Assembly: GCF_000296815.2 (NCBI RefSeq)
Contig: NZ_CAIT01000006.1
Location: 1,122,777-1,186,776 of the forward strand
DNA: 64,000 bases
Source: Fibrisoma limi BUZ 3
GTDB lineage: Bacteria; Bacteroidota; Bacteroidia; Cytophagales; Spirosomataceae
Direction: 5' to 3'
Within the stretch, counting starts at the first letter, position 1, and each line of letters starts with the position of its first letter. The translations under genes were made by a program, and so were the position numbers. Under the pieces are notes generated by a model that was given only the letters and a program-made list of their open reading frames with translations, searched no databases and was not told the origin of the DNA. This document shows positions 49,749-57,549 of the stretch, one piece after another.

Positions 49749-50092
49749 TGGTTAACTTACATATGTATGTCGCGGTTTGCTTCGTATTTGCCGTGTCGTG
49801 GGCGACAGTCAACCCGTCCCGAAGGCAGGCAAACAACCCAACAAAACTGAATGTGTAGAGACAGAGGTCCTGTCCATTATTTGAAGTAGCTTAGATACCA
49901 TCAACATTCAGGGACGCTTGGTGAGCCAGTCTAAACCGCTACCGGCGGGGCGGGTTTAGAGCGACAGATTGACCGCCCTGACAGGTTGTTTTTTAATTTG
50001 CATTTTTACGTCCGTGTGACAAAGTGAACGCCAGAGTCGAGTATGGTTTATGTGGCCATTTTGCTTCCTTGTGACATTTTAACTAAATTTAT
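49749..50092. repeat. Cassette boundary repeat 3
   Basis: Centre: ACCCAAC (49836-49842), 4 nt, CTGAATGT (49847-49854), a long variable segment, ACATTCAG (49904-49911), 4 nt, GCTTGGT (49916-49922, a degenerate core). The outer flanks pair too: AACCCGTCCC (49811-49820) with GGGGCGGGTT (49947-49956). Upstream GTGGGCGACAGTCAACCC and downstream GAGCGACAGATTGACCGCCC repeat the array's words. A last partial copy (GTGTGACAAAGTGAACGCC) lies at about 50014-50032. No gene in 344 bp. Confidence 0.75.
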
Positions 50093-50512
50093 ATGAACTT
50101 GGTAGAGTTGGTTACAGAGTTAAAAAGGTTAAACTTCGAAATTGAGGTGCTGAAAAACATTTTTTCAGAGATCGATGCTGACAATGATGAGTCAAAAATT
50201 AAAGTAGGTTCGAGAGTTCTTATTAAGTGGGGACATGGTGGTGAAACTAAAGGGCGAGTTGTTGGAATTAGAAAAAGCGATGGTGCTTTTTATGTTCATC
50301 GAGATGGATACGTAGGAACTATTGGCTTAGGAATCAACAAGCCAGGACTATCAGAACATACTCTTGAAAATTTGTCTGTAGGTGCTTACAGAAAATTAGA
50401 TCAGAGACTATGGCATTCTCAAATTAGAGTTTCTGAAATTCAAGATTCAATAAAAGAGATAGTAGGCATGAATGATGATCAGTTTGATCAATTCTGCCGT
50501 AATTTAAAGTAA
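50093..50512 (+). CDS. Hypothetical protein, cassette gene
   Basis: 139 residues, soluble. A helical N-terminus (MNLVELVTELKRLNFEIEVLK) and acidic IFSEIDADNDESK segment precede a basic beta-like stretch (VGSRVLIKWGHGGETKGRVVGIRKSDGAFYVHRDG) that resembles a small SH3-like or KOW-like barrel, then a C-terminal helix pair. The barrel idea is an inference from alternating residues. No family recognised. It is the only gene of its cassette and is AT-rich. Confidence 0.6.
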   Translation: MNLVELVTELKRLNFEIEVLKNIFSEIDADNDESKIKVGSRVLIKWGHGGETKGRVVGIRKSDGAFYVHRDGYVGTIGLGINKPGLSEHTLENLSVGAYRKLDQRLWHSQIRVSEIQDSIKEIVGMNDDQFDQFCRNLK

Positions 50513-50889
50513 GACATCAGATAATCGCTAGAGTGGTCGGGGTCCCAGCGACAGGCAGCATGTCCCGAAAGCAGACTAACAGCCCGACGTAGCTAAGTGT
50601 GCAAAGGCATTAGGTACGTTCGTTTTGGCTATCTTGCTTACTCACCATCAACACTTGGGGGCGTTGGGTACGGGTCCACAAATTAGCTAGCAAGGCGGGT
50701 TACGTTTGTCAGGAGCGGGTTTCGACTGATTCGCTATACGTCTAGAGGTGCGGCATTAGGGATTTATTTCCGGGTTACGGGCGATAAAGTGAACGCCAAG
50801 ACAGTGAGGTTTAGAGCTTGTATCTACGGGTTCCAAATGACAAAGCGTTTTCCTTAACAGACCAAATTAGTATTTATACATAATATGCT
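50513..50889. repeat. Cassette boundary repeat 4
   Basis: Centre: GCCCGAC (50582-50588), 4 nt, CTAAGTGT (50593-50600), variable segment, ACACTTGG (50651-50658), 4 nt, GTTGGGT (50663-50669, a good GTTRRRY core). The flanks repeat the array words: TCCCAGCGACAGGC and TGTCCCGAA upstream; CAAGGCGGGTTACG, GGGTTACGGGCGATAAAGTGAACGCC and CGGGTTCCAAATGACAAAG downstream, so the right part appears as two or three partial copies in tandem. No gene in 377 bp. Confidence 0.72.
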
Positions 50890-51399
50890 ATGAAGTCTTT
50901 TGATCCACGATCTTTAATTGGAGTAGCATTAGGATTTGCAATCGCCTATTTACTGGATGGATATGCTTCTACTATTCCTTGTAGTGCTTTCGGCTATTTT
51001 TTAGCCAAAGCTTGGTTTGTCGATGATAATTCAAAGAGATTCATTTATCTGCTGTACGGCGTTGGAGCTTTCATTGTGGCATTTATTGGGGTATTGCTGT
51101 ATCATATACATTGGGGAGTTCCTGTCTTTTTCGCTTTGCTCATTGTAAGCATTGGAGTTGCAACTATGTGTCCTAAATGCGGTGTTTGGTGGAAGCGGAG
51201 ACTCGTCAAGGAGGATTATTTAGGTAGCACTATTCACCAAACAACAAGTTCAGAAAACAGACCGGCTTACGATAATCGAGGAATTGAAGTTGGTCGCGTT
51301 AATATTGATGTCCCTAAATTCAGTACTCGTAATAACTATTTGAAAAATTACTGCTGTACTAAATGCGGGCATACATGGAGCAAAAGTGTAACGAGATAA
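50890..51399 (+). CDS. Membrane protein with zinc-ribbon-like Cys pairs, cassette gene
   Basis: 169 residues. Three hydrophobic spans (about 8-24, 28-45 and 50-90 as one long or two short spans) are followed by a soluble tail with two Cys pairs: CPKCG (about 94-98) and CTKCGHTW (about 157-164). Together these could bind one zinc. Cassette proteins of this type are often membrane-anchored small proteins of unknown role. AT-rich. The next frame (51524) follows after a partial repeat, and both may belong to the same cassette. Confidence 0.65.
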   Translation: MKSFDPRSLIGVALGFAIAYLLDGYASTIPCSAFGYFLAKAWFVDDNSKRFIYLLYGVGAFIVAFIGVLLYHIHWGVPVFFALLIVSIGVATMCPKCGVWWKRRLVKEDYLGSTIHQTTSSENRPAYDNRGIEVGRVNIDVPKFSTRNNYLKNYCCTKCGHTWSKSVTR

Positions 51400-51523
51400 C
51401 AAGCGGCTTTGTGCTTTGTTGTTCGCTCCGCGTGGGTGGCTCTTGGGCGACAAGTTCAACGTTCCTCATAGGCAAGTAAAACAGATGAGGTTTGCCTCTC
51501 TTCTCGACACTACTGCATCTTTT
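51400..51523. repeat. Partial boundary repeat
   Basis: The words TTCGCTCCGCGTGGGTGGCTCT and TTGGGCGACAAGTTCAACG (about 51422-51461) match the upstream flank of repeat 2 (49182-49222), but no attC-like centre follows. It looks like a decayed or half boundary, which would make the genes at 50890 and 51524 a fused double cassette. Confidence 0.6.
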
Positions 51524-51760
51524 ATGGCCGATATTTTTGATAGAAACGGAAACAAGATTGGAGAAATTAATGATCCTGGTAGTTCGCCAGGAGGATGTTT
51601 GAGTATTGTATGTTTCATCGGTTTCGTCTTTTCTAGTCTTGCAGGCTGGAGTATTCTTGGTGAAGGAATAAGTTTTCACACTCGTACAGGGTATGGATTA
51701 ATTGCACTTGCTGTGTTACTTCTTTTTGGATTCTTTTATTCTTTGAAGAAAAACATATAG
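51524..51760 (+). CDS. Small membrane protein, cassette gene
   Basis: 78 residues from the ATG at 51524 (MADIFDRNGNKIGEINDPGS); ATG at 51485 would add 13 residues. Two hydrophobic spans (about 28-44 and 55-74), with a soluble N-terminal tail and a basic C-terminus (KKNI). The N-terminus with DxxGNKIGEI recalls short proteins of unknown function seen in mobile islands. AT-rich, same direction as the other cassette genes. Confidence 0.55.
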   Translation: MADIFDRNGNKIGEINDPGSSPGGCLSIVCFIGFVFSSLAGWSILGEGISFHTRTGYGLIALAVLLLFGFFYSLKKNI

Positions 51761-51948
51761 AGCCGGTTATGGGCGACGGACTGCACGGATCCAAGGAAGC
51801 GATTCAGCCAAACTATACTGAATGTGTCAAATGCAGCGGCTACATGCGTTCAGTAAAATAGCTTGCAGGCCATCAACATTCAGGGGTATTCGGCACAATG
51901 ACAAGCAACTATCCGGCCTCAAATAACAAAGTTGTCAATAACACCCAA
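51761..51948. repeat. Right-most boundary repeat of the array
   Basis: Centre: GCCAAAC (51807-51813), 4 nt, CTGAATGT (51818-51825), variable segment, ACATTCAG (51876-51883), then GGGTATTCGGC where the core site should be. The L boxes are identical to those of repeat 3, but the right core is degenerate. Upstream the word GGTTATGGGCGACGGA appears again. After it the AT-rich region ends and the SGNH hydrolase gene begins on the other strand. Confidence 0.65.
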
Positions 51949-53739
51949 TTACCTCCCCCTCAACACCCGCTCCAGTTCCTTGCCCAACAAAACATATCCC
52001 GCTGCATTAGGGTGTAGGCCGTCGGAGAAAAGCTGTTCGTTGAGGGTGCCGTTTTTCAGCAGCAAGCGTTTACCAATGTCCTGATAGCTGACGTTCTCCG
52101 ACCGGGCCATCGCCTGAATGCCTTTGTTCAGCCCGGCTACGCGCCCTTCCTGCTCACGGCGGGGGTAAATGCCCAGCAACGTAATGCGGGCGTTCGGCTG
52201 CCGGAGCCGGATGGCCTGCACCAGAAACCGAAGCCCCTGTACGATCTCGTCGTCGGTGTTCAGATGGAGGTTGTTCGTGCCGATGTTCAGGACAATCTGC
52301 TCGGGCGAGATACCATCCAGTTCGTCGTGGTACACCCGCCATAATACGTTCTCGATTCGGTCCCAGCCAAAGCCGAAATTACGTACCTGCAGCGGCTCCA
52401 GGTACGTCTGCCAGGAGTCGGCCCCTACGATGCGGTTGTTCAGGGGTTTGCCGCCCCAGTTGTGCGTGATCGAGTTGCCGATAAATACGACCCTGGTTGG
52501 CTCCGTCTGGTTGAGTGTCAGCATCGCGTTGTGCCGTTCTTCCCAGTTGTAGCTGCCGGGCTCCCGGTTCTGTCGGGTCGGAATTTGCGTCCTGATCGTA
52601 CCGACGGGCTGTTGCAGGATCTCGCGTAGCTTCTTCTCATACGCGTCGGCGTAGCGCATCATGCCGAGATCGTTGGGATGGGTACCGTCCAGCATACAGT
52701 CGAGGTCCATGCCAATGTCGGCGATGGTCAGGCGGTAAAGCCCCGGTACGTTCTCGGCGGTCAGTTGCCGGTAGGCTTCGGCCAGATCCTGGTTCGCCTG
52801 TTCGAACAGCGGTTGCCGGTGGGGCATCAGATACCCTTCGGTGTAGCCGTCGTGGTCGGTCAGCAGAATGGGCGTATTCGGGTGTCTGGCCCGTATCGCC
52901 CTGACCGACTCGACAATGCGTTTCTGCAACTCCGCGCGGCTTACAACGGTCTCGATCAGGTTCGGCAGACAGTCGAGCACAAACACCTTCGCGTCGATCT
53001 CATTGACCAGATTGACCACTTCGTTCTCCAGTCGACCGTTGCCCGAAAAGCCGAGGTTGATCACCGTCCGGTCCAGCTTCCGGGCCAGGATGTTGGGCCA
53101 GGCCATACCGGGGCGCGAGGCACAGGCCCCCTGGGCGATGGATGTACCGTAGACGACAATTGGCTTTTCGGCCCGCTGCGGCAATACCGTAAAGCGACTG
53201 CCGGCCGGAACGCCAATCTCCAGATTCCGCACCCCGTTGTACAGGGGCAGGTACAGGCGGTATTCGCGGCCAAGCTGGTGGTACGTATCGTTGGGCTTAA
53301 GCTGCGCGAAGGTATACTGAACCGAATCCCGGAAACTGTATTTACCGGCCGCCTGGTGCCACGTACCGTCGCTGTCGATGCCGTACAGGTCTACCCCACT
53401 GACACCCGTAGCGGGCATGTGCGGCAGGGCTACCGCGCCCGTGACCTTATAGCGAACGATGATCTCGGGCGCGTTGCTGACGAACCTGATGGAAAGCCCC
53501 GCCGTTTGCCGCGACAGATCCCAGACCGGTTTCCGAACCAATCCCTTCGCCCGGGGCGGCAGCCGCTGGAGGGTGTCCTGCATTTCGGTCGGCCACGCCT
53601 GCCCGTCGATAACCGGAAAGGAACTATCGGCGGGCTTCCACCAGGTATAGCCGGTGATTGTCTGGGCCGACACGGCCGAGGTCACCATGCAGAAAAGGAA
53701 TGAAATGAGGCAGGTCGTTACGGGGTTTGGTTTAGGCAT
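51949..53739 (-). CDS. Exported protein with two SGNH/GDSL hydrolase domains
   Basis: 596 residues. A signal peptide (about 1-25, ending VSAQ) precedes a beta-sandwich N-terminal domain (about 40-190). The first SGNH domain (about 193-375) has IVVYGTSIAQGACASRPG (block I with Ser), INLGFSGNGRLE (Gly block), FVLDCLPNL (Asn) and DGTHPNDLGM (Asp-His). The second SGNH domain (about 410-596) has TRVVFIGNSITHNWGG, NFGFGWDRIENVLWRV, LNIGTNNLH and FSDGLHPNAAGYVLL. Both carry the catalytic Ser and the Asp-X-X-His. Such proteins deacetylate sugars or hydrolyse acyl esters; a fused pair is unusual. The gene lies next to the cassette array but has normal GC. Confidence 0.92.
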   Translation of the reverse strand: MPKPNPVTTCLISFLFCMVTSAVSAQTITGYTWWKPADSSFPVIDGQAWPTEMQDTLQRLPPRAKGLVRKPVWDLSRQTAGLSIRFVSNAPEIIVRYKVTGAVALPHMPATGVSGVDLYGIDSDGTWHQAAGKYSFRDSVQYTFAQLKPNDTYHQLGREYRLYLPLYNGVRNLEIGVPAGSRFTVLPQRAEKPIVVYGTSIAQGACASRPGMAWPNILARKLDRTVINLGFSGNGRLENEVVNLVNEIDAKVFVLDCLPNLIETVVSRAELQKRIVESVRAIRARHPNTPILLTDHDGYTEGYLMPHRQPLFEQANQDLAEAYRQLTAENVPGLYRLTIADIGMDLDCMLDGTHPNDLGMMRYADAYEKKLREILQQPVGTIRTQIPTRQNREPGSYNWEERHNAMLTLNQTEPTRVVFIGNSITHNWGGKPLNNRIVGADSWQTYLEPLQVRNFGFGWDRIENVLWRVYHDELDGISPEQIVLNIGTNNLHLNTDDEIVQGLRFLVQAIRLRQPNARITLLGIYPRREQEGRVAGLNKGIQAMARSENVSYQDIGKRLLLKNGTLNEQLFSDGLHPNAAGYVLLGKELERVLRGR

Positions 53740-53825
53740 AATGGGTTTGTCCTTGAATCGGAATTTTGCTTACCTTTCAATATTCCGCAAACGGCTGTAC
53801 AATACCAACCGCCGACCACCAACTC

Positions 53826-55436
53826 ATGCCAATAAAAACGCCCCGAAACGCCTGTACGTATCTATCCTATACCCTACGCCTTGCTTTTTGTCTGCTCCTG
53901 GTTAGTGGCTACCCACCTACACTAGGTCAGGCGCAATCCCGACCCGCTACGTCACCAGCCGCCAAATTTGAGCTGCTGGAAGCGACGATCAGCGATATTC
54001 ACCGGGCGTTTCGCAACCGAACCCTGACGAGCGAACAGTTGGTCAACGCCTACCTCGACCGTATCCGAACCTACGACCAGCCGACCAGACTCAACGCCAT
54101 CATCATCGTCAATCCGGAGGCCATTGCAACGGCGCGGGCGCTGGACGCTGAGTTTCGGAAGACCGGTAAGCTACGTCCCCTGCACGGCATTCCGGTGATC
54201 GTGAAAGACAACTTCAATACGAAGGGCCTGCAAACGACGGGCGGCTCCGTGGCCCTGAAAGGCTTTGCCCCCACCGACGACGCCTGGCAGGTTCAGAAAC
54301 TGCGCGAAGCGGGCGCGATCGTGCTGGCAAAATCCAACATGGCCGAATGGGCCTTCACGCCCATGCATTCGCAGAGTTCCATCGCGGGCGAAACCCGGAA
54401 CCCCTACAACCTCGACTACGTACCGGCCGGGTCGAGTGGCGGAACAGCGGCTGCGGTGGCCGCCAACCTGGGAGCCGTGGGGCTGGGGTCCGATACGGGC
54501 AACTCCATTCGTGGCCCATCGTCGCACAATGCGCTGGTGGGTTTCCGAACCTCGCTGGGGCTGGTTAGCCGCTACGGCATCATTCCGCTGTACACCCGCA
54601 ACGACGTGGGCGGGCCGATGTGCCGCACGGTTGAGGATGCGGTGCGGCTGCTGGAGGTCACCGCAGGCTACGACCCGAACGATCCGATTACAAAGCACAG
54701 CCAGGGCCACGTACCGAAAACCTACACCCAGTTTCTACGAAAAGACGGACTGAAGGGTGCCCGGATTGGGGTGCTCCGCCAACTGAGCGACCGGAACATT
54801 CATCCCGAAATCAAGCAGTTATTCGATCAGGCCCTTGCCGACCTGACCAAAGCGGGTGCCCAGGTCGTTGACGTAACGATTCCGGAATTTGACTCGCTTC
54901 GGGCCAACCAATGGTGCGCCGAGTTCAGGGCCGACATCGAAACGTACCTGCGGACCTTCGTCAAGCGCGATACGTTGAAAACGCTGGAGGACATCATTCG
55001 GGTGGGCGGCTACTCGGACCTCGTGCGCGACCGGCTGACGTACCAGCAAACGCATTCGGGCCGGGCCTCTCACCCGGAAATCCCCTGTGGCGACGCTTAT
55101 ACCGATCCGCTCCGGATTGCCTTCCGGAAAGCCGTGGAAGCCGAAATGGATCGGCTGCGCGTCGATGCGCTGATCTATCCATCGTGGAACTACCCGCCCG
55201 CCCGAATCGGCGACGATAAAGGGTATAAAGGCGACAATAGCCAGGTAGTTGCCCCAGCCACGGGCTTGCCGGCCTTTACCGTTCCGATGGGCTACACCAC
55301 CGGCAACTTACCGGCGGGTCTTCAGTTTCTGGGACGGCTGTTCGATGAGCCCACCCTGATCCGGCTGACGTACGGCTACGAGCAGGCCACCCACCACCGC
55401 AAAGCCCCCAGCGGGTTCGCGGCCCTTAGCAAATGA
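53826..55436 (+). CDS. Exported amidase (amidase-signature family)
   Basis: 536 residues from the ATG at 53826; the frame is open to 53766 but without a better signal. A signal-like hydrophobic segment (about 15-35, [20 protein letters not shown]) precedes the amidase domain. Its catalytic Ser-cisSer-Lys triad is visible: Lys at about 127 (PVIVKDNF), cis-Ser in [18 protein letters not shown] and the nucleophile Ser at about 227 in [13 protein letters not shown]. The protein hydrolyses amides, possibly peptide or aryl amides, outside the cytoplasm. It is convergent with the second LytTR regulator. Confidence 0.93.
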   Translation: MPIKTPRNACTYLSYTLRLAFCLLLVSGYPPTLGQAQSRPATSPAAKFELLEATISDIHRAFRNRTLTSEQLVNAYLDRIRTYDQPTRLNAIIIVNPEAIATARALDAEFRKTGKLRPLHGIPVIVKDNFNTKGLQTTGGSVALKGFAPTDDAWQVQKLREAGAIVLAKSNMAEWAFTPMHSQSSIAGETRNPYNLDYVPAGSSGGTAAAVAANLGAVGLGSDTGNSIRGPSSHNALVGFRTSLGLVSRYGIIPLYTRNDVGGPMCRTVEDAVRLLEVTAGYDPNDPITKHSQGHVPKTYTQFLRKDGLKGARIGVLRQLSDRNIHPEIKQLFDQALADLTKAGAQVVDVTIPEFDSLRANQWCAEFRADIETYLRTFVKRDTLKTLEDIIRVGGYSDLVRDRLTYQQTHSGRASHPEIPCGDAYTDPLRIAFRKAVEAEMDRLRVDALIYPSWNYPPARIGDDKGYKGDNSQVVAPATGLPAFTVPMGYTTGNLPAGLQFLGRLFDEPTLIRLTYGYEQATHHRKAPSGFAALSK

Positions 55437-55444
55437 GTATATAA

Positions 55445-56224
55445 CTACTCTCCCCGATACCTCCGCTCAAACTCCTCGACGTAGCTGCTGCCGACGGGGA
55501 TTTCCTGTTTGCCGACGAACAGCTTTGTTTTCTGGAAGGAACTGATCTTGTCGAGGGCGACGATGAAGGATTTGTGGACCCGGCAGAATCGATCGTCGGG
55601 CAATTTGGGCATGATGGTTTTGAGCGTCAGGCGGCTCAGGTACGGCCGGGGCTGGTGGGTCGTGAAAATCTTGACGTAATCTTTCAGGCCCTCTACGTAC
55701 AGCACGTCGTCGTGAAAGATCCTGATTTCGCGGTACTCGGAGAAGATAAAGAAGAAGGTGCGTTCCTGGGGGTCTGACCTGGCCTGAAGCTCAGACGACG
55801 TAGAAACAGCCGGGAGAGCTTCCGGCTCAGCAACTTCGGGCGTTGGGGCAACCGGCTGCCGTAATGAAAACAGTTCGTAGGCTTTATTGGTCGCCCGCAG
55901 CAGCCGCTCGAACCGGATCGGTTTGAGCAGGTAATCGACTACGTTGAGGTCATAGCCTTCCAGCGCGTACTGCTCATAAGCGGTCGTCAGGATGACCATC
56001 GGCGGCTGCGACAGGCTCCGCAGAAACTGAATTCCGGTGAGCGTCGGCATCTGGATGTCCAGAAACAACAGATCGATTCGCTCCTGCTTCAGGGCGTTGA
56101 TAGCGTCCAGCGGACTCGAAAACTGGCCTACCAGTTCCAGAAACGGAATTTTCCGTATATCATCGGCAATGATTTCTAAGGCAAAGGGCTCGTCGTCAAT
56201 GGCGATGCAGCGCAACTTCGTCAT
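55445..56224 (-). CDS. LytTR-family response regulator
   Basis: 259 residues. Receiver: acidic pocket AIDDEPFALE, phospho-acceptor Asp56 (DLLFLDIQMP), VILTTAYEQYALEGY with Thr, and LKPIRFERLL with Lys. A Pro/Glu-rich linker of about 30 residues (QPVAPTPEVAEPEALPA) leads to a LytTR domain (YREIRIFHDDVLYVEGLKDYVKIFT..., RFCRVHKSFIVALDKI). The start overlaps the histidine kinase stop by 29 bp, which couples their translation. The likely targets include the outer-membrane barrel gene divergently transcribed at 57550. Confidence 0.95.
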   Translation of the reverse strand: MTKLRCIAIDDEPFALEIIADDIRKIPFLELVGQFSSPLDAINALKQERIDLLFLDIQMPTLTGIQFLRSLSQPPMVILTTAYEQYALEGYDLNVVDYLLKPIRFERLLRATNKAYELFSLRQPVAPTPEVAEPEALPAVSTSSELQARSDPQERTFFFIFSEYREIRIFHDDVLYVEGLKDYVKIFTTHQPRPYLSRLTLKTIMPKLPDDRFCRVHKSFIVALDKISSFQKTKLFVGKQEIPVGSSYVEEFERRYRGE

Positions 56225-57323
56225 GGTGTAGTTGCAGAGTTAGGATAACCCGGAACCGGTCGGCCTCGGGGTTTATCTGCAAGGTATGCCGATTTGGGTA
56301 ATGTAAGGCAAGTCGCTTTTCCACGTTCAGGATGCCAATCCCCGAATCCATCGGTACGTCGTCCGGTCGGGGCTGCTCAAACATCGGGTTTTCGGCAAAA
56401 AAGGTCAACGTATCGCCCACTACCGACAGCCGAATGTCGATCTGGCTGGCCTGCTGGCTGTGCAGTCCATATTTGAAGGCGTTTTCGACAAAGGGAATGA
56501 ACAGCAGGGGCTCAATATCGTAGCTGTCGATGTCTCCTTCGTGCGTGAACGTAACGGACTGGTTCGGCTTCAGGCGCATCTGCTGCAAGGCAACGTAATC
56601 AGCCAGATGGTCGAGCTCCTGCCGAAGCGGCACCTTGTCGTGCTGCGCCCGGTAGATCATGTAGCGGAGCAGTTGGGAGAGCGTCACGATGGCTTCTTCG
56701 GTCTGGTCGGATTTCTGCCGGGCCAGCCAGCGGATGTTGTTCAGCGTATTGAACAGAAAATGCGGGCTTACCTGTAGTTTGAGCATGGCCAGCTCGGCCG
56801 ACACTTTCTCCAGCGTCATCTGCTGCTGGGCTTCCCGAACCCGGTCGTGGTGCTGGCTGAACGCGATCAGCGACCCGAGCAGCCCAACAAACCCGAACGA
56901 CACAACGGTGCTGGTCAGCCGCCCAACATCCACGCGAATGCCCAGGATGTAATTGGCGGGGGGCGGTCCCGGCCAGTGGTGCCTCCCCTGCCCCATGCCC
57001 GCTCCGGATGGTGGCTGCGGGAAGTTGGGCGGAAAGAGATTCAGCACCAGCAAATCGATGGCCAGCACAACCCCGAAGGCCAGCAGCAACCCCAGCACAA
57101 ACCGGCGGAGGTTTCGCTGCTGAAGAAAAGTGGGTGTTAAGAACCAGAGGTTTACGTAGAAGAAGACGATCAGCAGTACGTCCTCGATTACCTTGGTTAC
57201 CCCAAAACTCAGCAGCACCGACCGACTCCAGACGTAGCCGGGAAACATCAGGAACGGCAACCCGATGAACACCGCCCATCCTACTACGTGCAGCCAGTTC
57301 TGGTATCGTTGGAGAAGTCTCAT
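56196..57323 (-). CDS. Membrane sensor histidine kinase (PF06580 type)
   Basis: 375 residues from the ATG at 57323; an upstream TTG adds three residues. Spans at about 10-30, 45-62, 75-98 and 140-160 enclose a Pro/Gly-rich extracytoplasmic loop (NFPQPPSGAGMGQGRHHWPGPPP) between spans 3 and 4. A coiled segment leads to the phospho-acceptor LQVSPHFLFNTLNNI, with His near 188, and to the short ATPase (LFIPFVENAFKYGLHS and a GIGILNVEKRLALHY motif). It is partnered by the overlapping LytTR regulator. The His-rich loop could bind metal, which is inference. Confidence 0.94.
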   Translation of the reverse strand: MRLLQRYQNWLHVVGWAVFIGLPFLMFPGYVWSRSVLLSFGVTKVIEDVLLIVFFYVNLWFLTPTFLQQRNLRRFVLGLLLAFGVVLAIDLLVLNLFPPNFPQPPSGAGMGQGRHHWPGPPPANYILGIRVDVGRLTSTVVSFGFVGLLGSLIAFSQHHDRVREAQQQMTLEKVSAELAMLKLQVSPHFLFNTLNNIRWLARQKSDQTEEAIVTLSQLLRYMIYRAQHDKVPLRQELDHLADYVALQQMRLKPNQSVTFTHEGDIDSYDIEPLLFIPFVENAFKYGLHSQQASQIDIRLSVVGDTLTFFAENPMFEQPRPDDVPMDSGIGILNVEKRLALHYPNRHTLQINPEADRFRVILTLQLHHDEVALHRH

Positions 57324-57549
57324 TGCGTGCAAGTTACGGGGTTTCCTTCATCCGATCGCCGGTTGCGTTACCCGTCTGCCGACTAACCAGGTATTTGTGT
57401 CGATGTAGTAGCCCTCCACAGACAGATCGTCTTCACCAGCAGGCCCACGGCGCGAATAGCCTTCAATATCTACACATTTCAACTACGTCTCGGCACTCAT
57501 TTTCAATGATTTCCGCTTTCACCGTACTTCGACTGAAACACATACGGTC

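Noticed and set aside
47300-51948. CRISPR array as an explanation for the repeated intergenic words
   Set aside because: Repeats are long, imperfect, hundreds of bases apart and separated by genes; no short regular repeat-spacer pattern.
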